This document shows positions 1 through 7,054 of a stretch of 9,392 nt of DNA, piece by piece. This DNA comes from JASFJH01 sp050117725 (GTDB taxonomy: Bacteria > Pseudomonadota > Gammaproteobacteria > AKS1). The position numbers were made by a program, and so were the translations under genes. The first letter of the stretch is position 1; each line of letters begins with the position of its first letter. The notes under the pieces are model-generated. The model had not been told where the DNA came from. It made no database searches and saw nothing but the letters and a program-made list of their open reading frames with translations. The DNA lies in the NCBI GenBank assembly GCA_050117725.1, contig JASFME010000076.1:1-9392 (forward strand), given 5' to 3'.

Positions 1-233
1 AGATCGCTAACCCAGGATAAAGTCTGTTTGCTGGATGGATGTGCAGAGAACCGCTTCAACCAGATAATATCCCCAACCAGGATATGATTGAGTGTACCCA
101 GTACCGATTTGAAAAAAGCGCCTCTATTTCTGCAAAGATCATCTTGAGACAATTGAGAAGCTGCGTTATATAACCTCCCATTCATGAGATGATTATATTC
201 GCCAAATAACCGAAACTGTTTCAGTATATTCAC
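1..233 (-). CDS. DinB-family (DinB/DfsB-like four-helix) protein, 3' end cut by window edge
   Basis: An open frame runs from a GTG at 233 to the window edge and gives 77 complete codons. An in-frame TGA lies four codons before the GTG, so the GTG is the best start; an AGAGG ribosome binding site sits 7 bases ahead of it. The peptide contains GEYNHLMNGRLYNAASQLS (residues 11-29), NRGAFFKSVLGTLNHILVGD (36-55) and IWLKRF (57-62). These resemble the first two helices of DinB-family proteins, where the His of the TLNH stretch (His50 here) is normally the first metal ligand. The remaining ligands and the C-terminal half are outside the window. The family is named after a damage-inducible Bacillus gene and is unrelated to E. 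coli DNA polymerase IV; members are metal-binding and some are thiol-dependent transferases, so no substrate can be assigned. The gene follows sprT by 91 bases. It is clearly more AT-rich than its neighbours. I recognised the family from remembered sequences, not a search. Confidence 0.82.
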   Translation of the reverse strand, partial: MNILKQFRLFGEYNHLMNGRLYNAASQLSQDDLCRNRGAFFKSVLGTLNHILVGDIIWLKRFSAHPSSKQTLSWVSD

Positions 234-324
234 AAACCAACCTCTTCATAATCAATGTGGCCATTTACTGTTTTATTCAGCCTTTTCAGGTTAATTAACA
301 CTGGAGCAATGGGCAACGGGAAAA

Positions 325-855
325 TCAGCGCTGTAGATGGCTCAGCTCACCGCCGCAGGTCTTGCAATAGTAACGCGCCCTGCCCCGCAGTACCTGATTA
401 TGGCGACGAGTGGTGAAGTGATGGGTGCGACAACCACACTGGTAGGCATGCTGCCGTTGCCTGCGCACCGGCACACCTTCAAGGTCATAGTTGCAGGTAC
501 GTTTCGCGTCGGCGCCAAACGCATGCATGAGTGCCTGCCACTCTGCACCATGCGGGCGGATAAGACGCATGCCGTACACACAGTCGGTGATGTAGTGCGC
601 CACCTCGTGCGGTACGGTCGCCGCCAGGTTGTCATCGAAATATTTCGCGAACAGATAGGGGTTGTAACGGATGCATCGTTGCCGCCTGTCGACACGGTAC
701 ATACCGGCGGCGCGTCCTTTCAGGTCAAACGTGACCGCGATGGGTGCGAATGAGCGGGCAAAGATCTCGCTTGCACGGTGGATATAGTCCGCGGTCAGTT
801 CGATGACCTGCTGCCGTTGACCGGCATGAATGGGTTCGACAAGTGCTATCGGCAT
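325..855 (-). CDS. sprT: SprT family zinc metallopeptidase
   Basis: The 176-residue product has the SprT-like layout. The zinc-binding HEVAH is at residues 83-87, with Glu84 as the expected catalytic base. A third ligand candidate, His102, lies in RPHGAEWQALM (100-110). A C-terminal zinc ribbon follows, with Cys140, Cys142, Cys164 and Cys167, and the family stretch RRHNQVLRG at 150-158. E. coli SprT is about 165 residues, so this is full length. The fold is shared with the eukaryotic DNA-protein crosslink protease Spartan; the substrate of bacterial SprT is not established, so proteolysis is a family inference. There is no signal peptide or membrane segment, so it should be cytoplasmic. The ATG starts 2 bases after the arfB stop codon, which suggests translational coupling with arfB. 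A convincing terminator is not visible after its TGA stop. Confidence 0.93.
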   Translation of the reverse strand: MPIALVEPIHAGQRQQVIELTADYIHRASEIFARSFAPIAVTFDLKGRAAGMYRVDRRQRCIRYNPYLFAKYFDDNLAATVPHEVAHYITDCVYGMRLIRPHGAEWQALMHAFGADAKRTCNYDLEGVPVRRQRQHAYQCGCRTHHFTTRRHNQVLRGRARYYCKTCGGELSHLQR

Positions 856-857
856 AG

Positions 858-1277
858 CTAGTCCGTTGCACTGATCTTGCCCCGCAGGGCCTTGACCTTG
901 CCGCGCTTGCTCTTGCTGTCCATGCGCCGGGCCCGGGCATTACGACCGGGCTTCGTCGGTACGCGCTTTTTACGGGTCACCGCGACGCTTCTCACGAGTT
1001 CGCGCAGCGATTGCAGCGCCGCCTCGCGGTTTTTTTCCTGGCTGCGGTACTGCTGCGCCTTGATCACCACCATGCCCTCTTTGCTGATGCGATGGTCACG
1101 CAGTTTCAATAAGCGTTGTTTGTAGAAATCAGGCAGCGATGAGGCGCGGATATCGAAACGCAGGTGGACTGCGGTCGAGGATTTATTAACGTGCTGCCCG
1201 CCCGGTCCCCGCGCACGGATCGCATGTATCTCGATCTCGTGTTCCGGGATGATGACGTTATTGGAGATCTGCAGCAT
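858..1277 (-). CDS. arfB: ArfB (YaeJ) alternative ribosome-rescue peptidyl-tRNA hydrolase
   Basis: The 139-residue product carries the release-factor catalytic GGQ at residues 26-28, in RARGPGGQHVNKSSTAVHLR (21-40). A basic C-terminal tail follows (about 102-134, rich in Arg and Lys). In E. coli ArfB that tail enters the empty mRNA channel of a stalled ribosome while GGQ hydrolyses the peptidyl-tRNA. It lacks the codon-recognition domains of RF1/RF2, as expected. The ATG at 1277 is chosen because it gives 139 residues, against 140 in E. coli, and begins MLQISNNVIIPE like the family N-terminus; an AGG lies about 5 bases ahead of it. A longer frame from a GTG at 1343 would add 22 residues that do not look conserved. 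The gene is 76 bases after deaD and 2 bases before sprT. ArfB is cytoplasmic and ribosome-associated. Confidence 0.95.
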   Translation of the reverse strand: MLQISNNVIIPEHEIEIHAIRARGPGGQHVNKSSTAVHLRFDIRASSLPDFYKQRLLKLRDHRISKEGMVVIKAQQYRSQEKNREAALQSLRELVRSVAVTRKKRVPTKPGRNARARRMDSKSKRGKVKALRGKISATD

Positions 1278-1353
1278 GGTTACCTGGTCAGGCTCGCGCG
1301 CACAAATGGGCGCCAGCCCGAATGATAACCAATTTGCGCTCACCCTGGCGAAT

Positions 1354-3186
1354 TTAGCCCGCCGCGTGTTTGGCCTTCTCTGTGGTCATATTTTTTACCT
1401 GCTTCGGTCCGCGTTTGGCCGCGGATTTTGATTTCGCCTTGAGACCACCCTTGCGCCCACCTTTACCGCCAGTTTTACTTCTGGCCGCAGACTTTTTCGG
1501 TTTGCCGGCTTTCGAACGGGGTGGTTTGTCCGCTGTACCCTCGATGCTGATGTTCAGCTTTTGTCCGCATACCCAGACCTGCTTCAGGTGCTTGAACGCT
1601 TCCTTGGGCATGCCTTCAGGCAGGTCGACGGTGCTGTAGGTATCATAGAGTTTGATATGCCCGATGTGCTGGCTGTCCAGACCAACCTCGTTGGCAATGG
1701 CGCCGACGATATTTTTCGGTTGCACACTGTGAGCGCGGCCTACCGCGATGCGGTAACGCACCATACCTTCTTCGGGACGCGTTTCAGTGGCGCGCCGCTC
1801 ACGGCTCGCTTCGCGCCGGCCGGCTTGCTGTTGTGCGGGCTCGAAGTGTGTCTGCTTGTCACGCTTTTCGGGCACCAGCGGACGTTCACGCTGTTGCAGG
1901 TACGCCAGGGCAGCGGCGATCTCACCGAGACCGATGTTATGCTCGCTCTGGTAGCCCTCGATGAGTTCCTGGTAAAAGCCCAGGTCCTGCGACTCGATGG
2001 CATCAGTAATCGTCTGCTTGAACTGCTCGATACGACGATCGGCGATAGCCTCGCGACTGGGCAGTTGCATCGGAGCAATCACCTGGCCGGTGGCCTTCTC
2101 AATCGCGCGCAGCATGCGCTTCTCGCGCGGCACCACAAACAGGATCGCCTCACCCTTGCGGCCGGCACGGCCGGTGCGGCCGATACGGTGCACATAGGCC
2201 TCGGTGTCGTATGGGATGTCGTAATTGACCACGTGGCTGATACGCTCCACGTCCAGGCCACGTGCTGCCACATCGGTGGCGACAACAATATCCAGTGCGC
2301 CACTTTTCAGGCGAGCCACGGTTTTTTCACGCATGGCCTGGTTCATGTCGCCATTCAGCGCCGCGCTCGAATAGCCACGTGCCTCGAGCTTCTCGGCCAG
2401 TTCGACGGTGGCGTTCTTCGTACGCACGAAAATGATCAGGGCCTTGAAGTCCTCGACCTCGAGAATACGGGTCAGTGCATCGAGCTTGTGCAGGCCGCTC
2501 ACCTGCCAGTAACGCTGGTTAATCGTCGTCACCGTGCTGGTCTTCGACTTGATGCGGATTTCGACCGGATCGTGCAGGTGGTTGCGGGCGACACGGCTGA
2601 TTGCCTGGGGCATGGTGGCGGAGAACAAAGCTACCTGTTTTTGTGCAGGCGTATAGTCGAGGATCTGCTCGACATCATCGATGAAACCCATTCTGAGCAT
2701 CTCATCAGCTTCATCGAGCACCACGGCAGACAGATTGTCCAGTACCAGGGTTTTGCGTCGTAGATGATCCTGAACGCGTCCGGGCGTACCCACCACAACG
2801 TGCACACCTCGGCGCAACTGACGCAATTGCACATCCATACCCTGGCCACCGTAGACCGGCAGGATATGGAAGCCCTTCATATGACGGGCATAGGTTTGCA
2901 TCGCCTCGGCCACCTGGATGGCCAGTTCTCGGGTCGGCGTCAGTACGAGGACTTGCGGCTGTTTCACTGCCAGGTCGAGGCGGCTGAGCAACGGCAGGGC
3001 AAACGCGGCCGTCTTGCCGGTACCGGTTTGCGCCATGCCGAGCAAATCCCGGCCCTGCAGCAGCGGCGGGATACTCTCGGCCTGGATCGGCGACGGTGCC
3101 TCGTAGCCAACTTCATCAATGACCTTGAGAATGGCTGGCGCAAGCGCCAGTTCGGAAAAACGGGAAACAACAGTGTCAGTAGACAT
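1354..3186 (-). CDS. deaD: DEAD-box RNA helicase DeaD/CsdA
   Basis: The 610-residue product has the full DEAD-box core: Q motif (about 29-47), motif I AQTGTGKT (52-59), PTRELA (84-89), TPGR (134-137), DEAD (158-161), SAT (189-191), motif V ATDVAARGLD (303-312) and motif VI HRIGRTGR (333-340). After the core come a helical region (about 375-435) matching the CsdA dimerisation segment, a charged linker, an RRM-like RNA-binding domain (about 475-550, with VGAIANEVGLD) and a Lys/Gly/Ala-rich basic tail (about 555-608). E. coli CsdA has 629 residues with the same order; it unwinds RNA in 50S assembly and mRNA decay, chiefly in the cold. The ATG at 3186 gives the normal family N-terminus (MSTDTVVSRFSEL); an upstream ATG at 3243 would add 19 unconserved residues. 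It lies 98 bases after rhlE, with no clear promoter or terminator between them, so cotranscription is possible. Confidence 0.96.
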   Translation of the reverse strand: MSTDTVVSRFSELALAPAILKVIDEVGYEAPSPIQAESIPPLLQGRDLLGMAQTGTGKTAAFALPLLSRLDLAVKQPQVLVLTPTRELAIQVAEAMQTYARHMKGFHILPVYGGQGMDVQLRQLRRGVHVVVGTPGRVQDHLRRKTLVLDNLSAVVLDEADEMLRMGFIDDVEQILDYTPAQKQVALFSATMPQAISRVARNHLHDPVEIRIKSKTSTVTTINQRYWQVSGLHKLDALTRILEVEDFKALIIFVRTKNATVELAEKLEARGYSSAALNGDMNQAMREKTVARLKSGALDIVVATDVAARGLDVERISHVVNYDIPYDTEAYVHRIGRTGRAGRKGEAILFVVPREKRMLRAIEKATGQVIAPMQLPSREAIADRRIEQFKQTITDAIESQDLGFYQELIEGYQSEHNIGLGEIAAALAYLQQRERPLVPEKRDKQTHFEPAQQQAGRREASRERRATETRPEEGMVRYRIAVGRAHSVQPKNIVGAIANEVGLDSQHIGHIKLYDTYSTVDLPEGMPKEAFKHLKQVWVCGQKLNISIEGTADKPPRSKAGKPKKSAARSKTGGKGGRKGGLKAKSKSAAKRGPKQVKNMTTEKAKHAAG

Positions 3187-3284
3187 AAACGAGCCTGTAG
3201 TAGTAAAGCAGTAACTGGAATCAAGAGCGTCGGGGAACCTCAAGGATAGACCTCTTGTCCCTCGACGCGTGTATTACGGGCAGA

Positions 3285-4703
3285 TTAGTCGCGACCGCCG
3301 CCGAGCAACGCCGGGATCTCCCGCCCGCCACGCTGGCGGGAGGAGGATGACCCTCGGCTTGCTGCCGGCTTGCTGCGGCTGCCGCCTTCTGCGGTACGTG
3401 CTGTGTCGCGTGACCTGGGCTTGTGTCCAGAACGTCGTCCACCCTGCTCACCGGACGTGTTCGATCCCGCCTGCTTGCGTTTGCCATGAGACGGCCTGGC
3501 GCGTTTCTGGCCCGCGCCACCACGTGCGTTGTTGCGTCCGTTGGGAATGGGTTCCGCCTTAATCGACGGATCCGGCTCATAGCCGTCGATCACCGTCTTC
3601 GGGACCTCGCGCTTGAGCAGACGTTCGATGTCCTTGAGTAACTTGTGTTCGTCGACGCACACGAGTGACAATGCCTCGCCCTCATTACCGGCGCGGCCGG
3701 TACGGCCGATGCGATGCACGTAGTCCTCCGGCACGTTGGGCAGTTCGAAGTTCACGACATGCGGCAACTGGTCGATGTCCAGGCCACGCGCCGCGATATC
3801 GGTGGCGACCAGCACGCGCACGGCGCCCTGTTTGAAATCTGCCAGTGCACGGGTACGCGCACCCTGGCTCTTGTTACCGTGAATGGCTGCGGCAGTGATA
3901 CCGTCGCGCTCCAGTTGCTGCGCGAGCCGATTCGCGCCGTGCTTGGTACGGGTAAACACGAGTACCTGTTGCCAGTTCTGCGAACCGATCAGGAAGGACA
4001 GCAGTTCCCGCTTGCGTTCCCGATCCACGGGGTGGATGACCTGCGCGACGCGCTCGGAGGCGGTATTGCGACGCGCGACCTCGATCAGGACCGGGGAATC
4101 GAGCAGGCCATCGGCGAGCTTTTTGATCTCATTGGAGAAGGTGGCGGAGAACAGCAGGTTCTGCCGTCCCGCCGGCAGCAGGTTCAGGACCTTGCGGATA
4201 TCGCGGATGAAGCCCATGTCCAGCATGCGATCGGCCTCGTCGAGCACGAGGATTTCCACACTGGACAGATCCACGGTGCCCTGACTGACATGATCGAGCA
4301 GGCGGCCCGGCGTCGCCACGAGGATATCGACACCACGGCGCAATTTCGCGATCTGCGGATTGATCTTGACGCCACCAAAGATCACGGCGGAGGTCAGTGG
4401 CAGATGTTTGCCGTAAGTGGCCACGCTCTCGCCTACCTGCGCGGCCAGTTCCCGCGTCGGCGTCAGGATGAGGGCACGCACGGCACATCGGCTGCCCTTG
4501 CCGGAACGGGCGCTCAATCGCTCCAGCAGCGGCAGGGTAAAACCGGCCGTCTTGCCGGTGCCGGTTTGTGCACCGGCCATGATGTCGCGCCCTTCCAGGA
4601 TAACGGGGATGGCCTGACGTTGTACGGGTGTGGGTTCGCTATAGCCCTGCTCGGCGACAGCACGCAGTAAATCGGCCGACAGGCCGAGGGTATTGAATGA
4701 CAT
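3285..4703 (-). CDS. rhlE: DEAD-box RNA helicase RhlE
   Basis: The 472-residue product is very close to E. coli RhlE (about 454 residues) along the whole core. It starts MSFNTLGLSADLLRAVAEQG and has motif I AQTGTGKT (45-52), PTRELA (82-87), TPGR (131-134), DEAD (155-158), SAT (186-188), motif V ATDIAARGLD (300-309) and motif VI HRIGRTGR (330-337). The stretch GYEPDPSIKAEPIPNGR (374-390) is typical of RhlE and marks the end of the core. The last 80 residues are a low-complexity Arg/Gly/Ser/Lys tail, as in the family; such tails bind RNA non-specifically. RhlE is an ATP-dependent RNA helicase linked in E. coli to large-subunit maturation, with effects interacting with DeaD. The ATG at 4703 is preceded by AGGAG, 11 bases away, a slightly long spacing. 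A TATAAT hexamer about 145 bases upstream suggests its own promoter and a long leader. Confidence 0.96.
   Translation of the reverse strand: MSFNTLGLSADLLRAVAEQGYSEPTPVQRQAIPVILEGRDIMAGAQTGTGKTAGFTLPLLERLSARSGKGSRCAVRALILTPTRELAAQVGESVATYGKHLPLTSAVIFGGVKINPQIAKLRRGVDILVATPGRLLDHVSQGTVDLSSVEILVLDEADRMLDMGFIRDIRKVLNLLPAGRQNLLFSATFSNEIKKLADGLLDSPVLIEVARRNTASERVAQVIHPVDRERKRELLSFLIGSQNWQQVLVFTRTKHGANRLAQQLERDGITAAAIHGNKSQGARTRALADFKQGAVRVLVATDIAARGLDIDQLPHVVNFELPNVPEDYVHRIGRTGRAGNEGEALSLVCVDEHKLLKDIERLLKREVPKTVIDGYEPDPSIKAEPIPNGRNNARGGAGQKRARPSHGKRKQAGSNTSGEQGGRRSGHKPRSRDTARTAEGGSRSKPAASRGSSSSRQRGGREIPALLGGGRD
3324..3340 (-). repeat. 7-bp perfect hairpin near the 3' end of rhlE
   Basis: CCCGCCA and TGGCGGG form a perfect inverted repeat around a 3-base loop, inside the codons for the Arg/Gly-rich RhlE tail and about 40 bases before its stop. 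No T-run follows on the transcribed strand, so it is not an intrinsic terminator. It could be incidental to Arg/Gly codons, or could slow ribosomes or nucleases at the rhlE-deaD junction. Confidence 0.35.
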
Positions 4704-4816
4704 TGTATGGAATGCTCCTGAATCGGCCCACCCGATACATCTGGCATCAGGACGGTCTAGGCGGAATCTTTTTGTGTTTCGAGGCTAGCCGGGTGGGGAT
4801 GACCGCGATGATGTCA

Positions 4817-4836
4817 GGCGCAGACCGATGTGCGCC
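4817..4836 (-). promoter_or_regulatory. Stem-loop at the predicted 5' end of the rhlE leader
   Basis: GGCGCA and TGCGCC pair perfectly (6 bp, 8-base loop). If transcription starts about 7 bases after the TATAAT at 4849-4854, this hairpin begins within roughly the first 10 bases of the rhlE mRNA. A 5' hairpin of this kind can shield an mRNA from 5'-end-dependent decay; that role is inference, and no known riboswitch or thermometer class is recognised. Confidence 0.3.
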
Positions 4837-4848
4837 GGGATAAGTGCC

Positions 4849-4876
4849 ATTATAAAGCAATTTTGCAAGGAAATGG
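4849..4876 (-). promoter_or_regulatory. Candidate rhlE promoter (perfect -10, weak -35)
   Basis: On the minus strand 4854-4849 reads TATAAT, a perfect sigma-70 -10 hexamer. The best-spaced -35 position (4876-4871, 16-base spacer) reads CCATTT and fits poorly. The predicted start, near 4842, would leave a leader of about 140 bases before the rhlE ATG. The position, in a gene-free gap just upstream of rhlE, supports the call; the weak -35 suggests an activator or a weak basal promoter. Confidence 0.5.
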
Positions 4877-5041
4877 CGGAAATCTGTTGTAAAACTCCTG
4901 TAAATGTCCGAAATCAACCGGAACACGTGTCCTGTTGTGTGTCACTGACAATATTATCGTAACACGCGCTGGCTATTCGTTAGATATAGGGGCAAATATC
5001 AGGAAATCAATGCTGACAGCCAGGCGTCATAACGGGAACTA

Positions 5042-7054
5042 TTACTCCGAATACAGGTGACAGCTGACCGTGTGCCCGGCACCCATCTGCATGGCTTCAG
5101 GATAGCGTTCGCGGCAGACCGGCATGGCATGCGGGCAACGCGGATGGAAATGACAGCCCTGTGGTGGATGCGACGGCGAAGGCAGGTCGCCTTCCAGCCG
5201 GATCACCTCACGTTTGCTTGCCGCATCGATGACCGGCACGGCCGATAGCAGCGCCTGTGTGTAGGGATGTTTCGGTGACCCGAGAACGGCTTCGACACTG
5301 CCCTGCTCGACGATACGGCCAAGATACATAACCGCGATATCGTGGGCGAGATATTCAACCACCGAGATGTTGTGCGTGATAAACAAGTAACCCAGGCCGA
5401 GTCGTGACTGCAAGTCCTGTAACAGGTTCAGGATCTGCGCCTGCACGGAGACATCGAGCGCACTGGTCGGTTCATCGCAGACGATCAGTTTCGGTTCGAC
5501 GGCCAGCGCCCGCGCAATACAGATCCGCTGGCGCTGGCCACCGGAAAATTCATGCGGGTAACGCTGCGCACTGTCGGCCGACAGACCCACCTGTTCGAGC
5601 AAGGCGTGCACACGCTGCCGGGTATCGCCACGACTTGTCGTCATCCCCTGTGCCTGTATCCCCTCGGCAATGATGTCGCCGACCAGCATGCGCGGGTTCA
5701 TCGATGAGAACGGGTCCTGGAAAACGATCTGCAGGTCACTGCGCAGGCGGCGCAGGGCCTCGCCGCGCAGAGTCGTCAATTCCTGCCCGGCGTATTGCAC
5801 GCTGCCTGTGGTCACCGGCAACAATTGCAGCATGCCCTTGCCCACGGTGGTCTTGCCGCAGCCTGATTCACCGACCAGCGCCAGGGTCCGTCCCGCGTGC
5901 AGTTGCAGGGATACCCCGTCGACCGCACGGACATGCCCGACGACGCGCTTGAACAGGCCACGATGGATCGGAAAATGGACGCGCAGGTTGTCCACCGCCA
6001 GAAGTTGTTCACCACGGGCCACCGTCCCGGCACGGGCCGCCTGTTGCGGTGTTGCCCGGCTGGTTGCCTGGCCGCTTTGTATCTGCGCGTGCAGGTGACA
6101 ACGGATGCCACTGCCGCCCGCCCTGCCCTCCCAGACCGGCACCTGCGAGCGGCACGTGTCGGTCGCAAAATCACAACGCTCGGCAAACCGGCAACCGCTG
6201 AATTCCTGTAACAGCGACGGGACGCTGCCGCGCAATACGGCGAGGTTCTCGCCGCGTTTCATGTCTGCCGGCAGGGAGGCAAACAGTTTCTGTGAATACG
6301 GATGTCGCGGGGCACGAAAAAATTCTTCACGGCTGGCCTGCTCGACGATCTGGCCGGCATACATGACCGCGACATGATCGGCAGTACCTGCCACCACGCC
6401 GAGGTCATGTGTGATCAAGAGGATGGCCATGCCGGTCTTGCGTTGCAGGTCCTTGAGCAGGTCCAGCACCTGCGCCTGGATGGTCACGTCGAGCGCCGTG
6501 GTCGGTTCATCGGCGATCAGCAATTCCGGCTCTGCAGCCAGGGCAATCGCGATCATGATGCGCTGTTTCATGCCGCCGGATAGCTGGTGCGGGTAATTGC
6601 CGATGCGGCGCGGCGGATCGGGGATACCCACCGCATCGAGTAACTCGAGCACGCGTTGCCGGATGGCCTCGCCACGCAGCGCGGTGTGCTGGCGGATGGT
6701 CTCGCCGATCTGATCGCCAATCGTCAGTACCGGGTTCAACGAGGTCTGCGGCTCCTGAAAGATCATCGCGATGCGTTTACCGCGCACACTGCGCATCTTC
6801 ACCTCGGAATAATCCATGAGTTCGGTATTGCCGAGCCGCATACTGCCACTGACGATGCGGCCGGCCGGTTCCGGCACGAGCTTCATGAGCGACAGGGCCG
6901 TCATCGACTTGCCGCAACCGGATTCACCCAGCAGGGCAAAGGTCTCGCCGCGCCGGATATCGAAACTCACGCCATCGACCGCGCGCAGGTTGCCCTGCCG
7001 GGTTTCGAACCACGTTTTCAGATCGCGCACCTGTAACAATACATCACTCATCAT
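5042..7054 (-). CDS. Oligopeptide-type ABC importer, fused double ATPase (OppD-OppF-like)
   Basis: The 670-residue product holds two complete ABC ATPase units. Unit 1 has Walker A GESGCGKS (43-50), Q-loop Gln100, signature LSGGM (158-162), Walker B with Asp182-Glu183, and switch His216. Unit 2 has Walker A GESGCGKT (395-402), Gln446, signature FSGGQ (503-507), Asp527-Glu528 and His561. Both sites therefore look catalytically complete. Each unit ends with the oligopeptide-transporter C-terminal extension, with four Cys each (288, 294, 301, 319 and 634, 640, 647, 665). A linker of about 25 residues rich in Gln, Ala and Thr (about 322-347) joins the units. The same fusion occurs in YejF and GsiA of E. 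coli. It should power uptake of peptides or similar solutes at the inner face of the inner membrane, with the two permeases upstream. Its ATG overlaps the stop of the DppC-like gene (ATGA). The exact substrate cannot be told. Confidence 0.93.
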   Translation of the reverse strand: MMSDVLLQVRDLKTWFETRQGNLRAVDGVSFDIRRGETFALLGESGCGKSMTALSLMKLVPEPAGRIVSGSMRLGNTELMDYSEVKMRSVRGKRIAMIFQEPQTSLNPVLTIGDQIGETIRQHTALRGEAIRQRVLELLDAVGIPDPPRRIGNYPHQLSGGMKQRIMIAIALAAEPELLIADEPTTALDVTIQAQVLDLLKDLQRKTGMAILLITHDLGVVAGTADHVAVMYAGQIVEQASREEFFRAPRHPYSQKLFASLPADMKRGENLAVLRGSVPSLLQEFSGCRFAERCDFATDTCRSQVPVWEGRAGGSGIRCHLHAQIQSGQATSRATPQQAARAGTVARGEQLLAVDNLRVHFPIHRGLFKRVVGHVRAVDGVSLQLHAGRTLALVGESGCGKTTVGKGMLQLLPVTTGSVQYAGQELTTLRGEALRRLRSDLQIVFQDPFSSMNPRMLVGDIIAEGIQAQGMTTSRGDTRQRVHALLEQVGLSADSAQRYPHEFSGGQRQRICIARALAVEPKLIVCDEPTSALDVSVQAQILNLLQDLQSRLGLGYLFITHNISVVEYLAHDIAVMYLGRIVEQGSVEAVLGSPKHPYTQALLSAVPVIDAASKREVIRLEGDLPSPSHPPQGCHFHPRCPHAMPVCRERYPEAMQMGAGHTVSCHLYSE

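Larger units (their letters stand above)
4704..5041. other. Gene-free gap between the importer operon and rhlE
   Basis: No open frame here looks like a gene on either strand. The half nearest rhlE holds the leader, a TATAAT hexamer and a stem-loop, given as separate entries. The half after the ABC ATPase stop (about 4860-5041) is AT-richer and should hold the 3' end of the importer transcript. I see only an imperfect hairpin there (about 4910-4930 on the minus strand, TCCG/CGGA core) without a T-run, so no terminator is called. Confidence 0.6.

Noticed and set aside
210..224. Near-palindrome CCGAAACTGTTTCAG, possible operator
   Set aside because: It lies inside the DinB-like coding frame a few codons after the start, is imperfect, and does not match the LexA box spacing (CTGT-N8-ACAG).
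290..299. Perfect palindrome GTTAATTAAC between sprT and the DinB-like gene
   Set aside because: Ten bases in AT-rich DNA is within chance; there is no second copy nearby and no adjoining promoter element I can defend.
234..324. Terminator or promoter between sprT and the DinB-like gene
   Set aside because: Only a 3-bp stem (CCT/AGG) with no T-run, and -35/-10 pairs that match poorly, so neither is called.
337..753. 138-codon plus-strand open frame opposite sprT
   Set aside because: sprT has the HEVAH site and zinc-ribbon cysteines on the minus strand; the plus-strand product shows no family features.
1561..2763. 400-codon plus-strand open frame antisense to deaD
   Set aside because: It lies wholly inside deaD, whose protein is unmistakable. 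Its translation is Leu/Gly/His-rich with no recognisable domain. Codon bias of the real gene keeps stops out of the opposite strand.
3714..4670. 318-codon plus-strand open frame antisense to rhlE
   Set aside because: Same reason: it mirrors the conserved RhlE core, and its product resembles the antisense of other helicases more than any protein family.
4921..4950. CRP- or FNR-like site in the gap after the importer operon
   Set aside because: TGTGTGTCACTGACA has partial half-site resemblance only; the spacing and second half-site do not fit either consensus.
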